DNA from: Diplonema japonicum
Taxonomy: Eukaryota > Euglenozoa > Diplonemea > Diplonemida > Diplonemidae
DNA: 64,000 bases
Direction of reading: 5' to 3'
Assembly (NCBI GenBank): GCA_964019335.1
Contig: OZ025714.1
Location: forward strand, 62,001-126,000
Positions within the stretch are counted from its first letter, which is position 1. Each line of letters opens with the position of its first letter. The position numbers were made by a program, and so were the translations under genes. The notes under the pieces are model-generated. The model saw only the letters and a program-made list of their open reading frames with translations. It was not told the origin of the DNA and searched no databases. Of the stretch, positions 29,542-40,879 are shown one piece after another.

Positions 29542-29907
29542 TCATCCTCCTCCTCCCTTCCCCCCCTTTTCTTTTTGTTCTAACCATACCTTGTGTGCCA
29601 CCAAGTGCTTCTCCCCGCAGTTTTTGTTACCCATTTTTTTGTTGTGGCCTTTTTTTTTAATTTTTTTTTTGTTTGTTTTTTAAACCGAAAAAAGAAAAAA
29701 AACCGAATGAAATATAAAAAAAGAAAAAAAAGCGAAAAATCTTTTTTTTTTCATACAGTCATCCTTTGTGTTGTGCTGTTCCCCGTCATAGGCCTTTTTG
29801 GCGGTTTCGCTGATGGACCCCACGCTAAAAAGGGAGGTTTGAAGACACAGAAGGGTGCAAGTTCCGCACAAGAACGCCCCAGCGACAAATTTGCTTGGGC
29901 CAGCCAT
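29542..29907 (-). CDS. Small single-pass membrane protein, spliced, unknown
   Basis: The ATG at 29907 lies just after an ACCCAG acceptor that follows a T-run. Exon 1 (29907-29757) encodes 50 residues with a hydrophobic segment at about 7-28 (FVAGAFLCGTCTLLCLQTSL). A GTATGAAAA donor then opens a 108-nt intron ending in an A-run plus AG, and exon 2 starts at 29648 with a Cys/His/Lys-rich stretch. The end is uncertain: reading on gives a stop at 29542, but a GTATGG donor at 29589 could mark another intron. The topology recalls small mitochondrial assembly factors such as PET117, but similarity is too weak to claim. Confidence 0.5.
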
Positions 29908-29963
29908 TCTGCTTCCCCTGGGTGAGTTTTCTCAAGAAAAAAAAAAAAAAAAAGAGGAGAACG

Positions 29964-30437
29964 TTACACGGAATCGTCGTCCTGTGAGACTTCATCTAAG
30001 CCATCAAAAAGCCCAGAGTGCATTTCTGCAGCAGGGGTGTAAGCGATTATAGGTACTGCAGACTGTGTAGCCTTTGGTGCTTCTTCCTTCCTCTGCTCTT
30101 GTTCCCCGTCTTCAACTGCAGCTAGTTTTGCCTTTTCATAATTTATTTCTTTCTCGACTTCCTTTATCCTCCACGAGACATCTCCCATGCATACTTTTAT
30201 TCTTTTGATGCTTCGCTGCAACGCCTGCTTCACTCGCTTTCTATTCAGTGTGAGCTCTTCGTATTTTTTGAATTCCCCTGCTGCCCTTGCGCAGCCCTCC
30301 TCATGGGCTGAATAAGTTTCCCAGTAGTACGCACCTACCGCCTTGTGCACCAACACATTCGTTTGCGTGGTTTTCAGCGTTTTTATCTCCTGGTCCAAAA
30401 AGAACTCTTGCTCATACTCGTCGCGCTCGATGGGCAT
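29964..30437 (-). CDS. Coiled-coil protein, unknown
   Basis: The protein has 157 residues. Residues 5-110 are predicted by eye to be long charged helices (heptads of Leu/Ile/Val/Ala) in a hairpin arrangement. The acidic tail ends DDDSV. There is no signal peptide. A TTTTCTGCAG acceptor lies about 32 nt upstream of the ATG. I do not recognise a family; prefoldin-like or tethering proteins have similar shapes. Confidence 0.65.
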   Translation of the reverse strand: MPIERDEYEQEFFLDQEIKTLKTTQTNVLVHKAVGAYYWETYSAHEEGCARAAGEFKKYEELTLNRKRVKQALQRSIKRIKVCMGDVSWRIKEVEKEINYEKAKLAAVEDGEQEQRKEEAPKATQSAVPIIAYTPAAEMHSGLFDGLDEVSQDDDSV

Positions 30438-30821
30438 TCTTTTTTCCTTTTCCTCTGTTAGATGTCTGCAGAAAAGAAGAGAAAAAAAAAAAAAAAAAAA
30501 AAAAAGAAGAGAGAGAGAAATAATCGGGGAGCCGGGGAGGAAAAAACAGGGAAAAAAAAAAAGAAAGAAAGAAAAGAAAAAAAAGAAAAACCTAAAAAGA
30601 AGCCAAGAGAATGAGATATTTATTTATTATTTAAATAAAAAAAATAAAGCGCGGGACTCGTCAATCTCAGAAAAATTCGTCGTCGGCCGATGCGGGGTTT
30701 TTTTTTTTTTTATGTTCTTTTTCTTCTTTTTTTTTTTTTCCTTTTTTTTTCCTCCCATTATTTTCTCTTATTTTTTATTTGGTTCTTTTCCTCGGAACAA
30801 ACGATTCTAACTAAAAAGTAA

Positions 30822-30975
30822 ATGCGAGGCACTCCGCCAGCCCTCTCAGTGCACCCGTCACGTGATCTCAGCGGGGTAACCCCTGTCAACAATGATGGTT
30901 CTGGCAGCCGCTAAGCAGCTCCTGAAGCAGTCGCGGTGCACGGAGCAGGACACCTCCGCCTTTTCTCCTCAGTGT
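30822..30975. other. Unexplained GC-rich island
   Basis: A 150-nt island of mixed, GC-rich sequence lies between homopolymer spacers, 3' of the GH116-like gene. On the minus strand one frame reads without a stop for about 33 codons (…CSVHRDCFRSCLAAARTII…) after an AG, but has no ATG. It might be an orphan exon or a non-coding RNA gene. I could not match it to tRNA, 5S rRNA or spliced-leader RNA. Confidence 0.35.
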
Positions 30976-31117
30976 AGAATGCAAAAAGAAAAAAAAAAAA
31001 AAAATAAAAATAAAAATAAATAAATAAAAAGAAAGTGTTGTATCCTTTATTTTATCAGTAAGTTACTTTCCTTTTCTTTTTCTTTTTCTTTTCTTTTTTT
31101 ACGTTTTTAGTGGAAAC

Positions 31118-34012
31118 CTACAACGTCCATGCCACACAAGCACCATCAGAGAGCTGGTGAGCGGTGGTCTGGTAAGTCTTGCCCCACAGCTTCAGGGTCG
31201 TCCATTGCAGGCTGCCTGTGGTCACGCACAGTTTGGCCTGTTGCCCACTCCTTGCGAGAGTTCCAACCAGCGATGGGAGGAAAACAGGGAGCGTGAAGTC
31301 GCCGGTAGTTTCCACTGGAGCAAACGAAACAGTCCCTGTGTGGCGGTTGATGTCCTGCCCTGAGAGGCGCAACATGGTGTGCCACACAGTCATGTAGTAC
31401 CCGTAGTGAGATGACAGGTAGTTGGAGCCAGGGAACTGCGTGTAGTTCCCCCTCAGGATGCCTGCCGCGTTCCACAGGTCGTTCAGCCCCTGCGTGAGCC
31501 TCAGGTACGGTCTGGAGACCACCTCCATCGCCTGCTCCACGGTGCCGTGACCGATCGCCAAGCGGAGTGACCCGTGGTCCGCTGGTGCCATCATCCACAC
31601 ATCCTGTTCGGTTTCTGTGTTCCCCGACTCCCTCCCTGTCAAGATCTTCAATCCGTATGCGTCATAGTTCGTCCTTCCCTCCGTGTCCAGGTGCTTGCCG
31701 AGGCGTGTCGTGTTCACCACATGGCCCAGCCCCACACTGTGCGCCAGAACCTGTCCGTAGAAGCTGTCTGCCATCACAGCCTTGCCTCCTGTGTATGCAA
31801 TGTACGCGCCCAGCTCCTCATCCCACATCAGTGAGTCGAGTCCGTGCAGTGCCGCGTCCCCTGCCGCTGTGTACTTCGGGGCATCGCTGTCCCCCATGAA
31901 CTGCGCAAGTTCTGCCATGGCACGCATGGCCGCGATGTGGAACACCGTCGAGTAGGTGGAGGCATCGTACCTGTTGAGGGCAAGGATGTCGTACGTCGTC
32001 TGCAGCTTGTAGGGCATCCCGCTCACAGTCGACACAGAGATCTGCCATTCGGCCGCCTTCTTCGCAACAGGGTACCACTCCTTCACGAAGGCCGTGTCGT
32101 CATTCCACTTTAGCAGCTCCAGCAAGTAGATGATGTACATCGTGCTGCAGTCAGACATGATGCGCCCACAGCCGTGCTCGAAGCCAGAGTCGATACCTGC
32201 CATGCACCCGCATGCCAGCTGCTCCTGGATCATCCCGTTGGCCGCCTGTGCCTTGCCCCAGCCGATGATCTTCGACTTCGTCGCCTCCGGGAACAGCATG
32301 ATGTACGGGATGTGCCTCTCCCCGTCGTTGTGCACGCTGTCCACGTTCACACAGTCATACGCCTCCCACTGCCTCCACCGCCCGTCGTGGAACCACATCG
32401 CGGACCTCACATGGTGCAGAGTCCCGATAAGCGTGTCCCTCATCCACACAGGGAGGGTCGACTTCAGCACAGGGTCATGGATCGCAGCGATGTCCTTCAG
32501 GGTCGGCAGCAGGTCGTTCGCAAGTGTCAGCGCCGCGTCATTCGAGTCCTTCACGTACATCGTGTAGTAGTTCCCCAGCGACTGCGACAGGTAGTTGTGG
32601 CTAGGGAAGTAGTACCCAAGCACAACTGTGAGCACCACTGTCTCGCCAGCAGCAACGTCCGTGTTCACTGCGATGGCGCCATGCCCCCCGTTGGCTGCCA
32701 CTGTGTTGTCGAGCTTCCCGTTTGCCTGGAATTGCGCCCACAAGTCCTGGAAGTCCCCTGTCCCCACTGTCACCTCTCCGCCTGTGGCCTGTAAAGTGTA
32801 GTTCCCCGCTGTCGGCCCCGACACTGCCTTGTTCACTGTGATCCCCGACCCTGCCTTGCTCCATGAGGCCTTCGTCCCGGAGGAAGTCCCGTCCTCAAAT
32901 GCGTACAGCGGAACATCTTTCTGCATGGCGCACTGCCCCGCAGCGTGGTTCCACGTCAGGCATCTGGTGTCAAAGTTGCACAGCTGCTGGCACTGCTCGG
33001 GGGTCGCAGCCGCCGTTGTATTATACACCTCTCCATGACGCTGTGTGTTCTCTGCGAAGGCGGGGAGGTTGAAGAAGGCGCTCACCGTCTGCGTGCCGGC
33101 ACCATTGTTCTTGAACATCATGCTGAAGGCGACGGCGGGGTGGTGGCTGCGCGTCATGTTCCCCGAGGTCATCCTGCCGTAACCGAAGAGCGAAATATCG
33201 ACGGTGTCGGCTTTCGTCTGCAGTCGTGTCACGGGGGGCGACCCGCCAAAGGTCAACGAGTCCACACCTTGAGTGAAAGATTGGGAGGGGTGTGTCTGGA
33301 GGAGCCTTGTCCAAGAGCTACCTGCCTGTCGAACAGAGGCGCCGAATGCTGCCATCTTCTGTTTGGAGAGCTTTGCGGAGCCTGCGGGGGAGTTGTTCTC
33401 TGTGGTCCATGCAGTGAGGGTTCCGTCGCCGCGCAGCTCCATCGTGCCAGTTGCCAACCCGCCAAGAGGGGGCGCGGAACGGATACCGACAGGAGGCGAT
33501 GCAGAGTCCGGGAGGGGCAGACGGGTCACGGTGCCGTACTGCATAGCGGTGTTGCTGCGCTTGGAAGGAACGGAGTTCTTGAGGTAGCAGCAAGGTTCTT
33601 TGTCTTTGCAGGAATGGAAGTTGCCGGGGGCGGAGGCAGCAAAAACCCACGCCATACAGGTGAAATCGTTGCAACACGCCTCTCTGCACTGATCAGCCGT
33701 GGCACCGGGAATCTGCACGCTGTCACTCCCAGGCAGGTCGTAACCTGTCATGACTGGCGTAGCAGCAGAACAGCTGCTGTTGAATTGCCCGCTGAACATA
33801 GTAGGGTTCGAACCACGGCTGGCCCACGCAAAGTCAGTGGTACTGATGTTCTCTGGCTCCAAGTAAAGCGACGGCTGCTCATACACAACCACAGTGTCCT
33901 TGCTAGTCCACACGCCTTCATTCAAGAAGGTCATCCCATTCAACGCATCAGCTAGAGGTGACGCTTGGCACACACCAAGCCCTGCACACAGTGCTACCAA
34001 CACCTTTCGCAT
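31118..34012 (-). CDS. Secreted GH116/GBA2-like glycosidase with PAN/apple modules
   Basis: The protein has 964 residues. It begins with a signal peptide (residues 1-17). Two PAN/apple-like Cys modules are inserted: CREACCNDFTCMAWVF near residue 110 and CQQLCNFDTRCLTWN near residue 340. The N-terminal beta domain has PPLGGLATGTMELRGDGTLT, the GBA2/DUF608 entry motif. The C-terminal alpha/alpha toroid shows NDGERHIPYIMLFPEATKSK and TTYDILALNRYDASTYS, the latter matching the catalytic-Asp region of GH116. Many potential N-glycosylation sites are present. It probably hydrolyses a beta-glucoside or another glycoside outside the cell or in the secretory pathway. A CCTCAG acceptor lies 12 nt upstream of the ATG. 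Confidence 0.8.
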   Translation of the reverse strand: MRKVLVALCAGLGVCQASPLADALNGMTFLNEGVWTSKDTVVVYEQPSLYLEPENISTTDFAWASRGSNPTMFSGQFNSSCSAATPVMTGYDLPGSDSVQIPGATADQCREACCNDFTCMAWVFAASAPGNFHSCKDKEPCCYLKNSVPSKRSNTAMQYGTVTRLPLPDSASPPVGIRSAPPLGGLATGTMELRGDGTLTAWTTENNSPAGSAKLSKQKMAAFGASVRQAGSSWTRLLQTHPSQSFTQGVDSLTFGGSPPVTRLQTKADTVDISLFGYGRMTSGNMTRSHHPAVAFSMMFKNNGAGTQTVSAFFNLPAFAENTQRHGEVYNTTAAATPEQCQQLCNFDTRCLTWNHAAGQCAMQKDVPLYAFEDGTSSGTKASWSKAGSGITVNKAVSGPTAGNYTLQATGGEVTVGTGDFQDLWAQFQANGKLDNTVAANGGHGAIAVNTDVAAGETVVLTVVLGYYFPSHNYLSQSLGNYYTMYVKDSNDAALTLANDLLPTLKDIAAIHDPVLKSTLPVWMRDTLIGTLHHVRSAMWFHDGRWRQWEAYDCVNVDSVHNDGERHIPYIMLFPEATKSKIIGWGKAQAANGMIQEQLACGCMAGIDSGFEHGCGRIMSDCSTMYIIYLLELLKWNDDTAFVKEWYPVAKKAAEWQISVSTVSGMPYKLQTTYDILALNRYDASTYSTVFHIAAMRAMAELAQFMGDSDAPKYTAAGDAALHGLDSLMWDEELGAYIAYTGGKAVMADSFYGQVLAHSVGLGHVVNTTRLGKHLDTEGRTNYDAYGLKILTGRESGNTETEQDVWMMAPADHGSLRLAIGHGTVEQAMEVVSRPYLRLTQGLNDLWNAAGILRGNYTQFPGSNYLSSHYGYYMTVWHTMLRLSGQDINRHTGTVSFAPVETTGDFTLPVFLPSLVGTLARSGQQAKLCVTTGSLQWTTLKLWGKTYQTTAHQLSDGACVAWTL

Positions 34013-34024
34013 ATTTAAAGTATC

Positions 34025-34027
34025 CTG
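34025..34027 (-). promoter_or_regulatory. Probable spliced-leader acceptor of the GH116-like gene
   Basis: GCCTCAG lies 12 nt before the ATG. Confidence 0.55.
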
Positions 34028-34733
34028 AGGCGGCTGGCTTTAAAGGAATAGGGGAAAGAAAAAAAAAAGTCAAACATATAAGGTATATCATCATCCTAAC
34101 TTTCTTTTCTTTTTTTCTTTTTCCTTATATCCTCCTCTCCTCCCCTGTTACTTTCTTTGAATATGACGCTAAGGCGGAAAGGAGGAAGGTTGGGGGGGGG
34201 GGGGGGGGGGGGAGGGGACAAGACCAAAGAAAAATACGATCAAATAAAAAAACGTGTCTTTTTGAAGGGGACCTGTAGTATGTGACAGGATCGCCTAAGA
34301 AAGAAACAGAAGAAGAAAAAGAAAAAAAGATAGAAACAGAAAAAAGAAGAGAGAGAAAAAAACATGTTTGCCTACTTTCTTTTTTTTTTCTCTTCTTCTC
34401 CCCTCGTTTCTATTTTTTTCTTTGTCTCGAAGAGGGGGGATGATCACCCACCCGTCTCACCAACATAGTACACACCATCCAAAAGAAAAAAAAAATGTTA
34501 AGAAATTTTTCTTTTTTTCGTTCCTTTTTTTTTTTTTTTTTTTGCATTGTTTCCGATTTCCCCTTTGTCCTAATACATAGCAACAGCCCTAAAAAGGTAG
34601 TACTTGTCTTGGGTTTTTTTTTTTTTTTTTTTTTCTTTGAATCTACAAGTATGTGAAGATAATTTTATACAAAAAAAAAGGGGGGAAAGGGAGGGGGACG
34701 GGAAAAATCACGAGGGTAGAGAAAGCGCACATC
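34028..34733. other. Homopolymer-rich spacer
   Basis: This lies between the REJ/EGF gene end and the GH116-like gene. It includes a G-run near 34191-34212 and T-runs near 34520-34542 and 34615-34635. No gene is seen. Confidence 0.5.
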
Positions 34734-37700
34734 TCACACCGCAAGGCGGCCCTCAGACCCAACCACATCAGCCATTTCGGTTTCGTCTCCTTCCGATGGA
34801 GACTTTTCGTACGCAGGGCCTGCCGATTCCCAAGGACAGTGACGATTCGAGGCGTAGTAATAACTACAGGATCCTAGACAGACGCAAAGGAAGCCTGCAA
34901 TGACAAGGGCAACAACTTGTGTTATCCCAACTGTGTGTATTTTATTTTATGTGCTGCTTTTCTGGCGCATACATTCGTAGTTGTCTGGCATAAGACACTC
35001 CCCGATATTTGCCCCTGGCACTGTGTGGTGGTCATATCTGTTCCCACAACGTTCGCCGCCGCAGCTGCTCTTCTGCCACTCTGTCACATTGTCTAAGCAT
35101 TCATCGTGTCCGCAGAACTGAGGCGACCCTGCCACGTTCGAGAAGTGCTTCGAGCACACACAACTGCACCCAAGTTCAACAAAGCCGTCCTGTTGAAGAG
35201 AAAAAAAAATTCCAAAATGGTGAAGACCAGCCATACCGGTACACCATGGAAGGAACACGCTGAGGCGTCGCACAAGGTGTCCGCCACACACGTTGTGTGG
35301 CCTGTCTTGGGGTTCCTCATCATACCCGCTTCGCACTGTCGATTTATTTATTTCCCCTTTTTCATTTTTTTTTTTTTGTATAATACCGCAAGACACTCGC
35401 ACTTTGGGCTGCTCCAATGCACCGGAACACCGTCGCATCCTGCCACCCTGGGGCACACCTCGCTGATTGGAACATGCGTTGCCGACGCCATCACCAAAGG
35501 TGTGCTGATGGCCAGCTGCCGCGACAGCGTGTTGGCAAGCGTGCTGAGCGGGATGTTTTTTAGATGCTTATCGAATGTAGATTGCGGCAGTGTGAACAGG
35601 TAGGACACCACAAGAGACCCTGAGTGAATAAACACCTTGAAGCTTGGGGGTGCCGTTCCCATCAACGACCGGAGCACTTCGTCGGCTTTCGCCACGAGCG
35701 CATCCTGCTCAGCCTTGGGCAGCTCTTCATAGACAGCAAACGACGCGTGTGGGAAGGTCACGTCGATGAAGCGGTCATTGACAGCCTCACGCAGCGAGCA
35801 GTCCTCGCCCTTCCAGTCCGTTAGACAGGTGCAGTTGTGGTTGTCAACACCATTCGCAGGCCACTCGCAGACACCGCCGTTCTTGCAGACTGGGCACGTA
35901 CAGGAATTTGCCCCGTTGCACTGTATCTGGTTAGGACACACACACGACCCGTCTAGCATCTCGTCCTCTATGAACAGTTCCAATGGTGAGCTGCTGTATA
36001 TGCACAACAGCCTGTCCACGTCCTTCACGTGCGTGCAGCGCGTTGCCGTCCCCAGCGTGATGCCAAACGCGTTCAGCACTTCAGTCAGCAGCGTCGTGCT
36101 CGACGACAGGGTGCTGATATGCTTCTGTAACACAAATGATATGAATGTGGACTGTGTCCTCTCCACTGTGGGGACCTCTCTGCGCAGGACAGGGGCACCA
36201 ACGGGTTCGCCCAACACCTTCGAAGCCAAACCAGTGCTTACGGTCGTCCGCAAGGCACTCACATCCCCGTCGTCTGTCACAGGCTGCACTGGTGACGTGG
36301 ATACAGCGGTAAGTACAAACGACAAGCGTGTTGTGCTGCCCTTCGAAATACCCGATGCTGTTGCATCGTACTCCAAGCCACCCAAGCATGTGCTGCCTGT
36401 GTTACCCATCGGGTGGAGCCCACATTTAGCACGCTCTTGGCATGTGTGTACAGCCACATTCGTGTCGCAGAAGTGTGACGCCTGGCATGTGCACGTCCCT
36501 GTGGTGCTGTTGAAGACAGAGTTGTATCCACATGACAGCGCTGACCCCTGACTCCCGCATCCACGCAGAAGCTCGCACGTGCCGCTGTTGCAGAACACAT
36601 TAACGTTGCCGTTCACAGGGGGACACAGGCACTTCTGGTTGCTCCCGTCGTGCATGAGGCCCGACTCCACGCACTCGTACTCTTTCCCAATGTTGTCGCA
36701 CTTCTTGTCGGCTATGCACACCCCGGGGCCAGCACCACCGCGGCATGTGAATCCCGAGGCGCAGGTACACTTCCCGCCTTGCAGGAATGAGTTGCCTATG
36801 CATTGTGACGCCTGCAATACAGTGCCCGACTGGCTGTTGCATCGGTACTGTACATTAGGCTGGCACGCCAGCCCGTTGTTGATGGGTGCAGCTATGTAGC
36901 CGCTACCGCACTGGGTGCACATGCACCCAACACGCAATCCGTTGGTGGCAATGCAGCCCTTAGTGAAGGAGGAGCTGCAGACATCCCGCGTGGCAGCCAC
37001 AGCAACGACAGTGGGCGTGGTGTCAGAGATGCCCGAGCACTGCACGTCGAAGGAAGACACGGGGCTGGGCAGGTTGGAGGCCACCTGGCTCGTACATGAG
37101 GTGGTGATCCACCCCGAGGATGTGTAAATGGCACCTTTGGGAGAGTCAAAGGAGAAGGAGTACCCGGGGTCGCTGATAGGGGTTACAGGGAGAGTCCAGT
37201 TCATGAGTGTGCTGGACGCCGTGAGGTACTTTTGGCTGCTCATATCGTACAGGCACACCATGCTGGGCGGGCCAAGCAGGGGCTTGCTTGTGGGGTCGAA
37301 CCCGAAAGGCGAGCCTTCCAACAAGGCAACCACTTGCACCACCTGCGTGCCCTTGGCGACAGGTGAGCTGATGTCATCTACTTTCTCAAAAACAAGAGAT
37401 CCGCTGCCCCCAGCTACCGAGGCGGTGGTCTCTGCACCGTTGACATCTGTGCTGCATGCCTGCAGTTGGTATACCCCCGTCTTGCTGTGCGTGCCACATG
37501 TACCGAAAGGCGAGTTCAGCACTGTGCTTACACCGATGGTGCATATCAGGTTCAGAGCCGTCGTCACCATCTGCGCCCCTGACGCCTGCGCAAGAAGGAC
37601 TTTTGCCTCCCTCTTCTTCGCTCCCGCCGTCAGTCCAGTAAACAGTCCTCCTAGAGCATCCCCAAAGGCTGTCCTGCCGGCTGAGTTCATGGTATCCCCC

Positions 37701-40700
37701 ACCTTCACTATCTTCAGCACCTGTAAGTTTTGTTATGCATCGCAACGGGCATACGTTGGCAATCTGCTCATGGGCAGCTTCTCTAGTGGTTTGGGGGACA
37801 GTCTGCACGTTCTGCGAGTGATTATGAAAAAGGAACCAACCACAATACCTCAGAGTTAATAGTAGTGAACAGGTCGCTTGCCGCCGACGCGATGAGGGAC
37901 GTCTGGCTGATCTGCAGCGAGGTGGTGCTTGAGATGGAGCTGGTCAACGCAGACGCAACTTGCTTGGCAGCCTCGACACGTGCAGAGGGGGTGGAGGCAC
38001 TGAGATGGGTGAGTGCCTGGGACGAGCGTGTCAACGAGGACAGCGTGCTGCTGGACGCCGTGGACAGCGCAGTTATAAGGGACACTACGTAAGCGTCTTG
38101 CTGTGCGGCTGTCGACGGCGGCGTCCAAGCAGGGACTGTGAGGTCAACAGTGTTGGTGGAGAGAGCGGTCCCGTTCTTTGAATCAGTGGCAATACACGCA
38201 ACTTTGATCACGTAACTGGTAAGAGAAAGGCGCGGGGCTGACAGGTCCATCACAGTGCTTTCAGTGACGGGGGACAAGCCCACCGCTTCGCTAATAACAC
38301 TGGTGGACGTGACGTCGGCGATGTAGTACTTCAGTGGTGTGTGACTGTCCGAGAAGCCAGAGCACGTTGCCTTAAGGACCTCCTCCGTTGTGGTGAAGGT
38401 GTTCTTGTCGACACTGATCACGCCAGGCGTGTCGAAGGTGTTTACAGTGATACTGAACGTGCCCTGCCGTGAGTCGGAGTTGTAGTTAATCGCCAGCGTG
38501 CACGTAATGCTGCCGCCAGCAGGGATAGACGCAGCTGGGAACGTGAACGACGCCTTCGTCGAGGTCACACCGCTGCACTTCCATGCGTATGTTTTCTTCG
38601 TTTGCAGGAACGACGCACTTGACGTCCCAGCACCGGCTATCACTACGGAGAGGGCGTAGTCGCCCTTCGCAAGCGTTACATCATTCTTCACCAGACCACC
38701 GTTCACATAGAACTCCAGCACGGGGTCCACAAAAGGGGACAACGTCAGCGAGTGTGTCACAACAGACACGCCGCTCTTCAGTGCGAGCTGGAACTCTGCC
38801 TTCGTCGTGTCGAACGTGCTGCTCTGTGGTGGGAAAGAGAGCGTGAATGAGAACTTGAATGCAGCCACCTCGCCAGCGTAGTCATCGATGTGCAACGGGG
38901 TGCCCACAAATGCACTCCATTGCAGCAGCCCTGAAGAATCCGAGGGCACGAGGTCCCTCGCCACGCTAGGGACAGGGTTGCCCCACTCGTCGAGCAGCGT
39001 GACGATACATGTAGCAGGCTCACCTTGGTACATGGTGTCCCTGTTGCACTGGATGGTGCTTTTGTTTGAGGGCTTCAGGTACGAGGACAAGGGTGGGTAG
39101 GGGGAGGATGTAAGCTCGAGAGAAGACTGGTGGATATGCAGCTCACCCTTGCCCCAGGAGACGGCGGAGAGAGGCACCGTTGTGACGGGAATCATGTTGC
39201 GATAAGTGTTGGTGCGGTTCAGCAGCGCGAAAGAATCGACTGCGCTGTCGTTGCGCGATGAGTACGTCACGCTGATGGTGTAGTCGGTGGCAGCGGTCTC
39301 TAGCGAAGGGAGGACAGCCAGTTGGCAGCTGTCAACGGCTTCTACGTAGCACTGCCTGACATCCTCGTCCTCCTCAGCAGCAGACATGGTCTTGAGATCA
39401 GCACATACCACGTTTCCGCCTGTCACCTCGCCGTACCTGAAGGCGTACTCCAGCAACCCCGTCTGGGAACTGTCTACTTTTGTGGTTATGAAGTTCAAAC
39501 TCCCGCCCACAACCGCTTTGAACTTCAACACCCTCTCTTCCAGGAGGTCGCTTGTGACACTGAACCTGTACAGGATGGGTGTGGGGCTTGTCGTGCTTGC
39601 TGTCCCTGCAGATGTAGTGACCAGCTTCGTATCTGTACTCCAGAAGGAGCTGGCGAAGTAGACAGTCATCGGCAGCGTGAGCCTGCAGTTCGTGCAACCA
39701 GGCGCTGTGGGCACCACGTCGCACTGCAGACTGCTTCCCACGTATAGCCAGTTTGTGGGTGGCACAGTCGGGACGTCCACAGCACCCTGCGATGTCACGC
39801 TGCTCCCCAAGCACCCGACGAACACGTCATCTGCAACCGTTGTCCCGTTCGCCAACTTCCTCAGGCACGACAGGGTCAGCCCCAGAGCGTCCCCCACGTT
39901 CACGGGGAGCGCTGCAGTGAGCTTCACTTCGAAGCCGCTCCATTCCTCGGAAGTGAGGGAAGCGCTCACGAGGTACGACCCCTCAGACGCAATGGGCGGG
40001 AGGGTCACAGTGTAGATACCCAGTGTGGGATCCTGCTGCGTGGCGGTTACGGTGCTGATGACCGACCCGCCAGTGAAGGCGCTGAACACGGTGGCGACAA
40101 CCTTCCGACCGTCACCCGTGACAAGGCGGCCTGTTCTGTCGTTGGCGGTGAAGGTGCAGGTGATGCTGCGGCCTGTGAGATAGCGCTGGGCTTGGTGCGG
40201 GGCGCATGCTAGTGCTGAGGTGGTAACGTCGGTGGGGTCAGGCTCGCTAGGGGTCACAGTGGGAAGGGTCAGGGTGACCGAGTCCGTTTGGGTTTCGGAG
40301 AAAGTTTCGGTGACGGTGGGAACGGTGGCGGTGGCAGTCTCGGTGGGCGTGGCAGGGACACAAGGGGACGTGGTGTAGGCAGTGAAGGCACGGTTGCTGT
40401 CCCAACAATCCGCACCGCAGAGGCAGAAGTAAAGGAACGACAGCTGGGTATTGTCGGTGGAGCTAGGCTTCTTGTTGAGCCAGCCATCGCTCGCAATGGG
40501 GTCGCTTAGACAGGATGCGCTTCCCGCGGAGTCTCTGCACACGTACCCATTCGCACACTGCACTTTGCATATCCTAGCAGGGCTCAACGCTTGCTGCCCA
40601 CAGGCCACCGCGTCGGTGTTGTAGTCACAAAAGCCTGTCATCCCCGACCCACACCCACTAGGCACTTCAATCGATACTCCAACGTCGCTCTGCGTCAACC

Positions 40701-40857
40701 CCTTGCATCCGGTGTGCGGAAGACAGCACGTGGGCCTGTCGCACGTCACACAGCTTCCCCCTATGTTCTTCTCCCCTGGATCACATGCCACATCGCTGCA
40801 TACTCCAGCAGATTCAGTTACTGCTATCCACCCGATTAGCACAAGGAGCCACTGCAT
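34734..40857 (-). CDS. REJ/EGF type I membrane protein, five exons
   Basis: Five exons join in frame: 40857-37849, 37720-35387, 35335-35237, 35189-34973 and 34930-34734, giving 1951 residues. Introns of 128, 51, 47 and 42 nt start GTATTG, GTATTATAC, GTATGG and GTATGCG and end in ACAG. A signal peptide (residues 1-16) is followed by Cys-rich modules, a Thr/Glu/Ser/Pro stalk near 175-210, and beta-sandwich-like repeats ending in a region with Ser/Thr helices as in REJ (polycystin-type) proteins. EGF-like modules follow (CPVCKNGGVCEW...CTCLTDWKGEDC). Exon 5 adds a transmembrane helix (VVALVIAGFLCVCLG) and a tail of about 40 residues rich in Glu. It is likely a cell-surface receptor or adhesion protein. 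The REJ call is tentative; the exon joining is strong because each join keeps the frame and adds the expected parts. Confidence 0.8.
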
Positions 40858-40874
40858 TAAGTGCCCTCCCTGCC

Positions 40875-40877
40875 CTG
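40875..40877 (-). promoter_or_regulatory. Probable spliced-leader acceptor of the REJ/EGF gene
   Basis: AATAACAG lies 17 nt before the ATG. Confidence 0.5.
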
Positions 40878-40879
40878 TT

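Noticed and set aside
33797-33815. tRNA T-loop-like GGTTCGAACC
   Set aside because: It lies inside the GH116-like coding exon and no acceptor stem or anticodon arm can be built around it.
37822-37860. End of a separate gene at the stop near 37822
   Set aside because: The last six codons start with GTATTG, a donor like others here; joining to 37720 keeps frame and continues the same Ser/Thr-rich domain, so it is an internal exon end.
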